Assembly: GCF_963678635.1 (NCBI RefSeq) | Contig: NC_087065.1 | Location: forward strand, 38,529,888 to 38,593,887 | Reading direction: 5' to 3' | DNA from: Symsagittifera roscoffensis | Lineage: Eukaryota; Xenacoelomorpha; Acoela; Convolutidae | DNA: 64,000 nucleotides | In this document: positions 45,590 through 57,238 of the stretch, piece after piece | How positions within the stretch are numbered: the first letter of the stretch is position 1 | Layout: every line of letters starts with the position of its first letter | Program-made: the position numbers and the translations under genes | The notes under the pieces: generated by a model | What the model saw: the letters and a program-made list of their open reading frames with translations, nothing else | Databases searched by the model: none | What the model was told of the DNA's origin: nothing

Positions 45590-46500
45590 GTCACCCCCCT
45601 TCTTTATACTGTTCCAAGACTTCCAGTCACTGTCCCTACTCTTCTTTGTACTGTCCCGAGCTTTCTCTCTACTGTCCCAAGACTACTCGGTACTGTCCCA
45701 GTACTTCTTTTAGTGTCCCAAGACCTCTGTCCCAAGACCCCTATTCCTAGACTATTGTCCCAAGACTAGTGTACCAAGACCCTTGTCCCAAGACTACTGT
45801 CCCAAGACTAGTGTCCCAAGACTAGTGTCCCAAGACTATTGTCCCAAGACTACTGTCCCAAGACTACTGTCCCAAGACTACTGTCCCAAGACTACTGTCC
45901 CAAGGCTAGTGTCCCAAGACCACTGTCCCAAGACTACTGTCCCAAGACCACTGTCCCAAGACTAATGTCCCAAGACCACTGTCCCAAGACCACTGTCCCA
46001 AGACCACTGTCCCAAGACTAGTGTCCCAAGACCACTGTCCCAAGACCACTGTCCCAAGGCTAGTGTCCCAAGACCACTGTCCCAAGACCAGTGTCCCATG
46101 ACCACTGTCCCAAGACCACTGTCCCAAGACCACTGTCCCAAGACCACTGTCCCAAGACCACTGTCCCAAGACTAGTGTCCCAAGACCACTGTCCCAAGAC
46201 CACTGTCCCAAGACTAGTGTCCCAAGACCACTGTCCCAAGACCAGTGTCCCAAGACCACTGTCCCAAGACCACTGTCCCAAGACCACTGTCCCAAGACCA
46301 CTGTCCCAAGACTGCTGTCCCAAGACTACTGTCCCAATACCAGTGTCCCAAGACTGTGTCGTACCAAGACTGTTCTGGCCCAAGACTCTCCCAAGACTGC
46401 ACCGTCCCAAGACTGTCCCAAGACTGTCCCAAGACTGCACTGCTCCAAGACCGTCCCCAGACTGCAATGTCCCAGGACTTCCTCGGTACTGTCCCAAGAC
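45590..46500 (-). repeat. Leader minisatellite of copy B, 14-bp unit
   Basis: More than 45 tandem units of CTGTCCCAAGACCA type (14 bp, alternating CCACT, CTACT and CTAGT ends) from about 45720 to 46360, flanked by older-looking longer units (about 21 bp) at 45590-45720. The core GTCCCAAGAC is the same as in copy A. Long glycine/tryptophan-rich frames on both strands are artefacts of the repeat. Lies in the element leader. Confidence 0.92.
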
Positions 46501-46843
46501 TTGTCAATAAGTGTCTGGATAGTAGGATCTCTTCTTCTTTGTTGTAGGGACTCTTAAACCACCACTTGAGCTGTAGTAAAAATTTTCCCAAAATCCCTGT
46601 CTTAATGCCCGAAATTCAAATACTGACCCCCCTGTATTTATCTCCCTTCCGTTGTTTCCGGTTATTTGAAACCGCAACTTCTTCGCAGGTATCTTGTGAT
46701 CCCCTGTTTGTTCAAATACCAACAACAAATTCTCACCAAAACGTAAAAATTTAAACAGGAAAAATTATAAAAACAGAGATATGAACCCACCTAAAATTCA
46801 AAGCTGACTGATGTCAACCTTTGTCCGAAAAATGTCTGGTACG
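46501..46843 (-). other. Copy B 5' leader, conserved part
   Basis: Colinear with 19901-20240 in copy A. It ends at AAATGTCTGGTACG immediately before the LTR; on the - strand this gives TACCAGACATTTTT just after the 5' LTR, the place of a primer-binding site. I cannot match it to a tRNA 3' end by eye. Confidence 0.6.
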
Positions 46844-47712
46844 CCTACTTCGGTCACATATGAGGCTTAAGAAAAATAGGCCCTATAACCATTGGCTCAA
46901 GAGTCAGGGACACTATCTCTTGTCTTTTTCTACCTCAAAAACGGTCGGAGCCAATTCGGTTCACTTGCGACATGAGCTAGAACCCGTTACAGCTTAAGGG
47001 CCACTACCAAAATATCCCCCCACTCTAGAAAATAAGAACGTCCCCATACTTAGGTCTCGAGATACCCAAAATACACGAACGCCGTTAAAAACAGGGTCGG
47101 AACAATCCGTTAAGTTACTTTTCATTAGACAGTGGAATTTTTATCCATTTGAGATGGATCAACCTAAAACTCGCCTCACCTCAACATAACAATCATAAAA
47201 CACACTCGAGAAAATTAAATTAGATACTTACATAGCAGCACACTCGAGAACTAGAGGTAACTAAATTAGTAAGCAACTTGAGAATGACGGGGAATTAAGT
47301 TTAATTCAATGAGTTCTAATCGAACAAGTTTTATCTCAAGAATGGAGTTTTGGTTCTGGACCATTGGGACACTTCGGTTGTCCACCTTTCCACCGAAGGA
47401 TTACTCTGGTTCAGCTAGATTCCGATCTTCTTTTGTAATCACTGTCTCCTATATCAAGATAGGACAGCTCTACTCTCGTGGTTTTTAATGTTATCTTGGA
47501 AATTGCGAATAGCAATTTCCCGCTGTTTTTCTGTCACTTTCCCGCAATTGTTAATTCGGTCGTTCTGATGTTATATATTATGCTTTCAGTTGTCGCGAGA
47601 AAACTGAGCATGACAGGCTCCATTCGAATTTTTGAAAAATAAAACTTCATTCGAAAACCACGTATTTTCGCGTTCCTCAAGGTCAAACTTCCAGTAATGA
47701 CCGACTGGCACA
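46844..47712 (-). repeat. Copy B 5' LTR
   Basis: 869 bp, pairs with 27473-28342. Starts TGTGCCAGTCGGTCAT on the - strand and ends GAAGTAGG; a CA end is not seen. The differences from the other LTR are scattered single bases. Contains an inferred TATA-like box (47571-47580). Confidence 0.9.
47571..47580 (-). promoter_or_regulatory. TATA-like box in copy B 5' LTR
   Basis: TTATATATTA on the + strand gives TAATATATAA on the - strand, about 135 bases inside the LTR from its 5' end, where a U3 promoter would be expected. The same motif, slightly altered, is in the 3' LTR (near 28203). Copy A lacks it. Position and composition only. Confidence 0.35.
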
Positions 47713-48067
47713 CGTATTAAATTTTTGGGATGCTTTGTGATACTATTGTTTATCACGTCGTTTCTACGTAACCACTGCAATTTCTTGAGTTTACTCACGT
47801 TGTTTGGGTTGAGGCTTAGTCCCGATTTTGCAAAAGAGAATCTTCGATACTTTACCCTTAGATCGTAGGGTAGGTAGTCAAGGGTACTTCTGAGTGAGCT
47901 TGCTCCAACTACAATCAATTGATCCACCAACCTGTGTCCACCCACTAGTGTCCACGAGCGGTAGCAGTGGTAAATGAATCCAGTCAAAGTAATTTGAAGT
48001 AATTGCAGGGGACCACCACGGCTGTCCCAGTATATCAACAATTTAACTGAAACTATTCGCCTCGATG
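47713..48067 (-). pseudogene. ORF fragment cut by copy B, upstream half
   Basis: On the - strand a frame is open from about 48067 to the LTR edge and would continue into LTR sequence. It encodes SLRSTLDYLPYDLRVKYRRF, FAKSGLSLNPNNVSKLKKL and HPKNLI, a basic peptide without known motifs. With 27234-27463 it could be the two halves of one interrupted coding region. Family unknown; could equally be a mobile-element gene. Confidence 0.4.
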
Positions 48068-51000
48068 CTGCCTTTTAAACACAAAAAATTGATTCATTTC
48101 TTAAAAGAAATTTAAAAAACATAATGATGATTTAACATTTTGATAGCACCTAACGATTGGCGCTTTTGGATACGTGACCTTTTTTAGATTGTGATCGATC
48201 GATATTGAGTTTGTTTAATGAAAGCTTGAAACGAGAAAGAGCACATGCCAAAAAAAAACACACGAGAAGAAGCATGATTGAAAGTAAGGATGTAATCAAA
48301 CAGATACATAGGATCTCAACTTGAGCAAGTGCGGGAACGGCTCTAGACTAAATGTAACAGCGACATTTGGATTGTAAATTTGGACTGGAGGACTCAGAAC
48401 TAGCAACATTTGTAGTAGCCTTGCTGAAGGCGATGGGTAGAGAGGGCCGTAGGAACCGTCCCATGGAAACAGTACTCCCGCTAGCTTTTGGTGAATTCGG
48501 TACCGCCAAGATACGTAGCAATAATATAATCGATAGAGAAGTGGTAAAACGCCCGGTCACGACTACCGGAGGGAACCGCGCTTGAGTGATCAAAGAGATT
48601 ACAAGTTTGGTGAAATGTCGTTCCACGTTATCATCAACTCCTCGAAGGAATCTCGTTGGCGATTAGAGATCAAGTGAAAGGTTGGGCTCGTCAGCTCCAA
48701 CCGCTGCCTCCACTGCCAAAGAAATTCAAGGCCAATGAAATTGACATGCAAACACAGGACACGATAGAGATTCTAGAGGTTCTAAGGAACGAGACTGGAA
48801 GATCTATACGCGGAGCTGGTCGAGTATAAAGCGAAGACTCAGACGCAGAGTGGATGGAAAAGACAGTAGGACGAGATTCTGATTGAGCGCGAAGAATAAA
48901 ATAAGCATCTGGATATTTATACAATACAAGAATGCACCATCTGTCACCGGACAATCTGGCGACGCTGAGTTCGGACGAGTACAAAAACTTTACAAGCCGA
49001 GTGATCCCGTGGTTCCTCTACAGGAGGAGATGCCGTGCCCATGTCCAGAACGACAACACCAGATGCTTCGCATCCCTCAACAACAATTTTGCAACTGGAT
49101 CCGAGACTTCTAGAAAAGATAGATTAGGTTGCTGAGGCGGCTATGGGAGAAATAAATTGAGCAGGAGTCAAAAGTTTGGTTAGGATCTGAATCCGAGGAC
49201 CCATCGTAGGGCGATAAGTCCAGTTGCAGTAAAATCATGTGTGATTGACACTTGAAAAGATCTTAATATGAATAAAATTTTGTTCGGCTGGAAAGGGCAG
49301 TAAACCCGCGCTGACTCAGTGTTTCGAAGAATGACTCGACTGACAATTCCCCCGAAGAACAGATATCTGATAGTTTGATTACAATGGGAGACTTAAGTGA
49401 ATTGTACACGGGCTGGCATAGCAAGGTGATCTCTTTCGGCCAGACCTCCTTGCCTCAAAAATTAAGTTGATGGATTTTCAGGGCGAAGTAAGAGAAGATA
49501 CACTGTTAGTCATGATAGCATGAAAGAAAGTGGGAGCCTCTGCTGGTATCCCCGCTGAACGATTTGCTGGAGCAAAACAAGCCGAGAACAGTTGTGTTAT
49601 GCAATATATCCCAAAACTCAGAAGTAGGAACGCTGATGTGACTCGCTGGAACAAAATGAATTGAAGTCTGATCCAAGGGAATCGAAACGAGTGGAGACTC
49701 ATGGACTTCGAAGCCACCCTAGGCAGGATTTACCATCGCAGTCTTACTTGTGACGAAATAAATTTCGGTACGTATCAAGGCACGCGATAGCTTTTTATAC
49801 ATTCGAAGAGAAAATCAGAATTGGAATTGTAGTTATTGAAAACGGACAAATTTTATAAGACTGGACCTGATAAAAGCCAACAATTTTGCACCAGTCTCAA
49901 CAGCTAGTCGACTTGCGTCCTTGAGACCAGAAAATAGGTCAAATGCGCTGACTTCCACTTCAGATGTGTGAGAGAGAGATACTGGGTTTTTTTCCCACTC
50001 CTCGAAGGCAATTCTTTGAGAAAATACTTGTAAGGCCAAACGACCATGATCCAACAAGGTCTCATGTGTCTTCTTTTGCAGTAGCCCCCCATCAGTTGCT
50101 CTCTTCGTGCAAGGAAGCTCTTAATCAAATACCATGACTACCATAGCACCCAATCAGACAAAAATGTTGATGTTCAATAATGTAATGTTGATGGTATATA
50201 ATGAATGGAATCGACCTAGTGTCTGAAATCGATATGAAAAGGATAAGACCAGGTAAGTCGGTATGAAGAAAGTCACGTGTCGGGTGGATGCGATAATGAT
50301 GGAAGGTACTTTACAATATTGGGTCTGTACCGGATAGCTGGCCTAGATTGGTCACTAGTGGTGCAGAAGCAGTTTAATTTTGAGACGACGTTGCGACTGG
50401 TGGACCTAGATGGACCATTTTAGAGAAATCAATTGGAAATTGAACTGTAGATTGTTTATGGATCTCTTCTTCCAACGTTGCTTTTTTGTATTCCGAGGCC
50501 TTTTGACCCCTTCTTTTTGACTCTCTCAACGATTCTTAAATTTCTTGTTCCTAGTCTTCTCGATCCTTTGCACAAAAGGGTCGCTCATTGATTTCCTTTG
50601 TTTCTTTGGTATAAACTCCCTAGCACTATCCTTTAGCTTAGGTATCCTCGACTTGTCTAGACTCATTCTAATTTATCGCTTCATACTGCTCACACACGCG
50701 ATTTGCTTGCTACTGTTTTTGTGGTTTAACAACTAGTAATAATAACACAACACGTTAATGACCGAAAAATTTCAAGTAACAAGTGACCACGAATCTTACT
50801 ATATTATCACAGTACGGCGTACATTTAATTTATGCATAGCAATTGATAGTTGGCTATGGGACAAAAAACTAGCACAGACTGATGATGTCAATATACTTAA
50901 GAGATAGTGTAGTCACTACCCAATCGAGAACAGTTATTAGGGAACAAAGACTAAATAAAAAACTTATGTATTCAAAAAAACTGTATGTATTGCACTTGTT

Positions 51001-51424
51001 CTGTCGCAATTTAATAGAGTCGAACTGGTTTCTATAGAAAGAGATTTCCCTGTTTATTGCCGCACTAAACAGACAAAATTTGAAGGCAGTATTTTAACCA
51101 AATGGTCGACTATTGCACCCACCGAGCTCTGTAATACCTATTTGCATTCGGATTGCCCGAGCTTGACCTACTAAAACTCTCAAGGCAACCACTTTTCGGA
51201 TAAACAATTTGGATTCAAATAAATCAATGTCGATTTCTGTTTTCGGTTAGACCTAGAGTCGCAAATCTTCGGATTTAGACTTGTTTTGATTACATGTGAT
51301 ATTTTCTTTTTTTATTTAAAGGCAAGTTACCAAAGCAATCAAGCGTTTCCTTTTCTTTCTTGGTCTGCTTATTTCTTATTATCCTAATTCGATTCACTAT
51401 ATATTTTATTTTCGTTTAAGTATG
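48068..51424. other. Long stretch without a recognised gene
   Basis: Several short frames (48367-48585 +, 48883-49135 +, 49833-50128 -) show protein-like composition, e.g. LEDLYAELVEYKAKTQ and QECTICH near 48790-48945, and GLKDASRLAVETGAKLL near 49900. All are broken by stops and frame changes and match nothing I know. Between 50130 and 51424 I see only AT-rich DNA. Probably decayed mobile or pseudogene sequence. Confidence 0.5.
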
Positions 51425-51469
51425 TGTTAGGATACCTGCGATTGTGTTCGATAAAAGAAAATATTTCTA

Positions 51470-51770
51470 GGACCCCTCCGGATTGACAAAAATAGGACCG
51501 TTCCGAATTGGGTCCCATCCGGCTTGACAAAAATAGGACTCCTCCGATTTGGCACCCCTCCGGATTTGCAAAAACAGGTCTCCTCCGAATTGGGAACCCT
51601 CTGGATTGGCAAAAAATGAGTCCTCTGATTTGGGGCCCCTCCGGGTTGGTAAAATTAGGAGCCTTCGGAAGTAGGACCCCTCCGGATTGGCAAAATATGA
51701 CCGTTCCGGATTGAAAAACAAGACCCCTCCGAATTGGGAAAAATTGGCCCTTCCGGGTCAGTAAAAACAA
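51470..51770. repeat. Minisatellite with ~40-bp unit (CCCCTCCGGATTG)
   Basis: About seven degenerate units, each with a (G)ACCCCTCCGGATTG-like half and a GGCAAAAATAGGA-like half, period about 40-41 bp. Frames through it read FCQSGGV/ANPEG repeats on the - strand, which are by-products. The same core occurs singly at 51848, 52430, 52902, 55551 and 22446. Confidence 0.85.
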
Positions 51771-51924
51771 TACCCTAGACCCTTCTAGATACGGTCTCAG
51801 AACCGAATATGCAAAATCAATTAACTAGGAAGCGTTTGTTTTGTCTCCAGATCCCTCCGGATTGAAGCTAAGCTGCTTGTTTAACAATTTTCTTTAACTA
51901 TGAGGGGTCTTGTGACTAGCCTAA

Positions 51925-52040
51925 AAACGGCTACCGTTTAGCCGTTGGTAGGGATATTAGCTTTGGTAGGGATATTACGGCTACCGTTTAGCCGTTGGTA
52001 GGGATATTGCTACCGTTTAGCCGTTGGTAGGGATATTAGG
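51925..52040. repeat. Triple hairpin-forming short tandem repeat
   Basis: Three copies of GGCTACCGTTTAGCCGTTGG followed by TAGGGATATT. In the first copy AACGGCTA and TAGCCGTT are perfect inverted arms around a CCGTT loop; the second has a 7-bp stem; the third has lost part of its left arm. Units are 33-46 bp apart. Confidence 0.8.
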
Positions 52041-52904
52041 GCTTTCCAAAAAAAAGTTTACAAAACGTGAAAGGTCTATCTTCAGAAATCTGTACTTTTG
52101 CTAAAAACAATCTTTAAGTTTCCTATGCTTGCTTTCTTCAAAAAACAATTGTTTCACGTGTAAGCGTACTTAATTCCTATTCTAATGAAACCAAGATGGA
52201 CTAGATCGGTCCAGTTATTCTAAAGTTATGAAGCAAAACGTCTTTTTTGCGAACACAAATATTTCAAAACTTAAAGGATTCGCCTAACTTTTTCCGCAAT
52301 TCTTGTCTTATTGACCTAAAATTTTTTGATCAGAGCCCAGAAGACCTATATTTTTCTAGTTCAATGCAAGAAACCCGATCCAAAAGGTTCCAGTTGAAAA
52401 AAATTGCCAAAAATAATGCTATTTGGACCCCTCCGGATTGATGAATCCACTAAGTCAAACATGTAAGTTCGATTTCACTAAGGCCTGGAAGGGAGTTGGC
52501 AAACGAGTTTTCAAACCTGCCTATTCACTAGTGTATGTGTTCCGAACAACAATTTTTGTTGCCCTAACTCAAAACTTCCGAAAATTTTTATTATTTTGTT
52601 GCTTTTTTTTTCAAAAATCACGAAAAATCGGATTTTGGCACCCATTTAGTTCCAACCACATCCAAACTAAAATTAACCCACTTTTCTCTAGTTGTATTAG
52701 TGCAGTTACGATGCAACTCATTAACTTAGTGCTTTTTTCCGTTCAAGAAACATCGTTGTCTCAAAAATCGCGATTTGTGGGGGGGATCAAAATATTACTA
52801 TTTTGACCCTAAAAACCGGTCTGTTTGCGATCTGTTTGACTGAAACGATATAGGAAAATTAATACAATTAGTCAAAAAAGTAATACAAATAGTTTTATAC
52901 CCCT
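52041..52904. other. AT-rich gap
   Basis: No recognised gene. A 127-codon frame at 52423-52806 (+) has no family features and lies in repeat-rich DNA. One CCCCTCCGGATTGAT motif at 52428-52442. Confidence 0.45.
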
Positions 52905-53990
52905 CCGAGTCCGTTCAATATCCGAAGTAAGGTGTCTAGCTCGGAAGTTCGCAACTCGGTGGAGAGTCACTACAGTGCAGTCACTGTCGAGCCCCCCACA
53001 GATTGATGTCTTGCTTTCTGTACCAAAAATGATTAACGATACCCAAAGTCGACAGTTGTTGTCTTTGAGACCTTTCCGGATCAGCTTGCCGGATCAGTCT
53101 TCCAATTTAATCCTGAGATCGTTCCGGATTGAGCGCAAATTAGCAATAACGTGCTTAAATACTCAAACAACCCTACAACACAGGCATCAGAAAAGGGCCA
53201 TAATTTTGATCGTAACGATGCTGCTTGATATAAATGCCTGTAACAACAATAAATCTAACAACAACAAAAAGGAGGGTCGGATCACATCTCGTCTGGGGTG
53301 AAGATTTCTACTGATTTTATGTTTTTTTTTTACTGTTTATGGTTTCTCGGTTATTTTTTTTGTTTTTGGATTTCTCTTTGGTACTATACTACTTTTTTTC
53401 TTGTATACTTTTAAGTGTTTTTGGTCCTATCGGCTCAGGGAAAGATGGGACGGCAGATTTCCCCACCCTTCACGATACGTGAGTTTTCGGTGTTAAATTG
53501 GTTAAAAAACTTAATCCAGGTATCCGGAAGGCTTCTGCATTCCAAATCACCCTTCCGGCCCTGTGTTAAGGGATTTATTTAGAGCATCCGTTCGGCGCGC
53601 AGTTCTGGTTAACGATTCTGTCGATCATGATGTTAAAACAATAACACCCTGGAGCTCCATAAAAACATATCTGTAACATTCGCCCGGAAGTATATACCGA
53701 TGGAAAATAAAGATAGGTTATGAAACGACTGGCTAGCGTCTAAAGGCAGCTTCACATGCTTTCAACCGTCTCTACCAAAGCCAGTTCAACGTGTGGTCCG
53801 TTAAAATCGAGTCGACAAAGTCATTACTATTTAAGGCTATCGGCCAGATCGCGCAAATTGACTTAGATACATGAAAAATAGTGAGCTCATGGCTCGGTCT
53901 CAGTATCCCCAGACCACGAGGTCACTCCTAAAAATAGGGCTACTACTTATTATCATATTACTTTTGTTTTTGTTTAGTAGATTAAAATTA
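52905..53990. repeat. Family-2 LTR-like repeat, single copy
   Basis: Colinear with 230-640 followed by 1260-1985, with roughly one difference in five bases in alignable parts: TTCAATATCCGAA.TAAGG, TAACGTGC.TAAAT, CCTGTAACAACAATA, GGAGGGTCGGATCACATCTCG, the T-rich block, CCATAAAAACAT, GGAAGTATATACCGA and GAGCTCATGGC..GGTCTCAG blocks in order. It has one unit instead of a tandem array. Possibly a solo LTR; no terminal duplication seen. Confidence 0.7.
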
Positions 53991-54164
53991 TCATATCCAT
54001 CGAAGGGTTTTATTGAAAAAAAGGTCCACTAAAACGGGGCGCTTCGTACCACGATGTATAAGTACATGGGCAAAATTTTTTGAATAAATCAAGTTGGTGT
54101 TAATGCATTAAGAGAATTGTCAATTAAAGTCTGTCCTCCTCGATTATGGCACAGATAGAATTTT
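53991..54164. other. Short AT-rich spacer
   Basis: No recognisable feature between the LTR-like repeat and the following RT remnant. Confidence 0.4.
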
Positions 54165-55548
54165 CTAAGTTGGATGTATTGTTAAGATTTTTGCACCCCT
54201 AAGGCAGAGGATTTCTCTCCTCAGAAGTGCAAAACTCGTTTTTGTTCTTATAAAGTTTGTGTCCGAGTGTGATTCGTTCCGTTTTTTGCTTAGTTTCTCT
54301 GCTAGTTTCCGGACAGTTTTTGCCGAGCGCGGTGCTGCTGCTGCTCCGGTACACGCAAAAATTAGTAGGACAAAGCTGCTGTGTTCCACATCCAGATTTC
54401 TTTGTTGATTTTTTATTGTTTTGACACCCTCATGATATTTGTATGCGTCAGATATAGTTTTAGGGCAGGATTTAGCATGGGGGTTGAAATTTTTGCATCA
54501 AAAAAGGTTCGGCTGAATCGGCCTCCCAGGAGTACATTTGAGTGTATCTACCTTTAGGACAGTGTAGAGAGTGGGTCAATGTGAACGGTTGTCCACATGG
54601 GCATATATGTGGGGTTTTTGGAGGTTCCCATCCATATCCCAGATGTAATCCATCTTAAAACTCTGATTTGTTGAGGAAAAATTGTATTTTTAGGGGTAGC
54701 ACGCTTAGCCAATTCTATGCTTCTTTCTGTGAAGCTAGATTTTTCGTCAGTTTTTTTCTGATGAGAACGTATCCATCAATTTAGCCTTTTTTGAGAGTGT
54801 GATGTTCTGTCTCTCTGTTTTGATGTTTCTATATATCAGGGTTTGTTTCGTTTCAGCTATTTCTGGATCACTGTTTACCAACGGATCACGAATGGCTCGT
54901 GACCGCTCATAATTTCTGGAAAAGTCGGTGTTTCAGTCTAAATCCTCCCATTCTTAGTGGTAGTGCAAAAAGGTTCCGATCTTCGTCGGTTGTATGGTTT
55001 TTACCGTTAACACTAGGAAGTAGCTGCTGCCTTACGTTTTTCTCAATTTCATCCATTTTCTTAAATGCTTCCGGAGTTGTTTTGTTTAGGAAGTTTAATT
55101 TATTTTGAACTCCCTTTGTGTAGCAGGAGTACGCATTTTGTTGTGATGTTTTAGCTATTTTGGAAAGCTTTTCAGTTAGGGTAGCTATCTTTTCAATATC
55201 GCTCTCCGTGTATTTCTCGCGTGCTGATGGTGTTCCTATAACCGATCCAAGGACTCTAAAACCGTCTACCATTGTAATATTTGTTCCTTCGAATACTTTT
55301 ATGGTGCTTTCACGACGATTTTCCTTTACTATGAGTTAACAATTTGAAGGCTTCACATTGTATCCGAAAGCTTTTCCGCGCACATTGAGGTTGTCCAGTT
55401 TTGCGCGGATACTCTCAAGATCGCCTGCAGCGCTACCGTCATCTGCGTACCATTTTTGGGTGACATTTGGTTTTTGCAGGAGCTCAATCAGTGGGATTAT
55501 CCCAATTCCGTGCATAAGGGTAGTAAAACGGTAGCAAAATCTTCCCAA
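54165..55548 (-). pseudogene. Decayed reverse transcriptase (WYADD, CPCG zinc-motif type)
   Basis: Belongs to the RT family, common in cnidarian, sponge and mollusc genomes, with a YADD box, an LP.R.GG block and a Cys/His motif. Visible on the - strand: KWYADDGSAAG (55336-55548), a stop where LIVKE is normally preceded by Trp, GFRVLGSVIG and ALPLRMGGFRLK (54907-55272), then GYGWEP, CPCGHPFTLTHSLHCPKG in a broken frame (about 54540-54640), and FALLRREILCLRGAK (54190-54240). The body between is partly deleted. Which clade this RT belongs to is unsettled. Confidence 0.75.
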
Positions 55549-55802
55549 TACCCCTCCGAATTATCGTGAACTGCTCCGTAACGATGCTAGTCTCGATCGC
55601 AATTTCAATATAGTTTGTACGTCTACTCTTCACTGTCGAGAATCGTTGATGTTATTTTAAGCGAAAATCTGTCTTCTGATTTTTGCTCGTTTTCAGCAAC
55701 TGCAAAGTTTCCAGTTCGTGACGTGTCTTTATTTCCGATCGAATTTTTAAAAAGTACTTCGTCACTGCAATTTGACCCTTCCCAATTCATTAACTTGAAC
55801 GA

Positions 55803-56491
55803 TTAGTAGTAGTAGTAGTAGTAGTAAGGCTTGTGCTGGTCAGTACAAGGGGCTATCACCCCAGTCAGTTTGCAATTTCTATAGATAAGTCTTGTTTCTG
55901 CAGTTATTTATCAAGCAGTCACAGCCAACTCTCCACGTGCATTTATTCAACTCTTCGAATTCTTCAAATCTTCTCCAGAAAACACGTATTATCAGTTTTT
56001 TCAGTCCATTTTTCTGACGCAGATCAATTTTTACAAAATTTCCTAGTCTGCATGTCTGATAAAAGAAATTTTCTTCCAAGATTCTCTTTCTTGGTCTCTG
56101 CAGCTGAAATAGATTACAGCGCGAGGAATCTGTGTAGAAAGGAATATCAATTAGCTCGTTATCGTATCTACCCAAAATCAGTTTGGACAATAACAAAAGG
56201 TTGTTTACTTGAATGCACATAGGGAGCGTTAAAATTCCCAAAAATTCGAGACAAGCTTTGTAGCTTCCGCCAATTGGTGATATCCACTTAACGATGCGCT
56301 TCTGTACATTTTCTAACATAGCCGTTGTTTTTTCTAAACCCATAGCAAGGACTTCCGTAAACGAATATTGGCACTATCATTGACCTATTCAGATTGAGCT
56401 TCGTTGTCCAATATATATTCGAAACGTCACGTTTGATCATGAAGAAAACTTTTATTGCCTTCTTACTGGATTTTTGATGTGTTGGTCCCAT
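55803..56491 (-). pseudogene. LINE RT C-terminal fragment with (CTA)n tail
   Basis: Frames 56288-56491 (LNLNRSMIVPIFVYGSPCYG) and 55879-56343 (LENVQKRIVKWISPIGGSYKACLEFLGILTL, ILEENFFYQTCRLGN) show the C-terminal part of CR1/jockey-like RT with one frameshift. On the - strand it ends in a (CTA)n run at 55803-55826, a typical LINE 3' tail. 5'-truncated, as is usual for LINE copies. Confidence 0.8.
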
Positions 56492-57238
56492 TTAAGGTTA
56501 ATCGAGTGTATCAAACCTAAATCTGATTGCTTTAACTGCTTTTCGATCACGTGATTTCCAAACTACAGAGTTTTTACAAACTTTTAAGTTTTTCACAAAT
56601 TTCCATTACTTCTTTTGTTTCGATGCTTATTTCCTTTAGAACTGGCATATCAGCAGACAAATCGCGAGAAAAACGGAATGAACTGGATTTACTGTAAACC
56701 GAAGAGAAGAACTTTCGAATTAAATCTGGTTTATCTTTGTCAGAATCAGCAGTGAAATTGTGGTAAACGTTTTGGGTGGTAAACTTGATTTTCTAAAGGC
56801 TTTAAAAATTGAAAGAATTTTGCTAAAAAGTAAAATTTCAAACGTTTTCGCAACTATGTGCATCGTCAGAATTTTTACAATAAACTAACCTAAATGACGA
56901 TAAAACATCAATTTACAAATGTTATTTTCAATAATTCACATACATTCTGGTTCTAAACCATCATGTTAAAAAATTAGCCAATCACAGTTGACCTCTAAAT
57001 TACTACTAGGATTAAAATACTTTTAACCTCTAAAATTAATTAAACATTTTAAAATTAATTTGTCTGAAAGTTTTTGAGTCATAATTTCGATTTAGACATG
57101 TACGTTTTAAATAAAAAACCAAAATTATTTTGGGACTAAATTTTCAGTGTTAACTCCCTGCTACCAAACTCATCGCGCGGGTTCAAGCCCGGTTTCCTTT
57201 TCTTGAAATGTATTGCCTCTAGTATTAACACTTTTGTT
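56492..57238. other. AT-rich gap
   Basis: No coding region or known repeat recognised. Confidence 0.5.

Larger units (their letters stand above)
27473..47712 (-). mobile_element. Giant Ty3/gypsy retrotransposon, copy B
   Basis: A complete-length (20.2 kb) element bounded by two ~870-bp LTRs. On the - strand: LTR 46844-47712, leader with 14-bp minisatellite, gag, damaged protease, RT, RNase H, acidic linker, integrase, pol tail with macro-like domain, spacer, coiled coil/SGNH esterase ORF, large unrecognised region, last ORF, polypurine run and LTR 27473-28342. The esterase ORF is open for 874 codons. Gag-protease carries a deletion and a nonsense codon, and RT a one-base insertion, so it is non-autonomous. 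The two LTRs differ by only a few per cent, so insertion is fairly recent compared with A. Confidence 0.92.

Noticed and set aside
45783-46510. Gly/Trp- or Pro/Lys-rich repeat proteins on both strands; also CRISPR-like look
   Set aside because: 14-bp minisatellite without spacers; open frames on all frames follow from the repeat. CRISPR arrays have unique spacers and are prokaryotic.
51384-51770. 128-codon minus-strand protein with FCQSGG repeats
   Set aside because: Degenerate ~40-bp minisatellite, not a gene.
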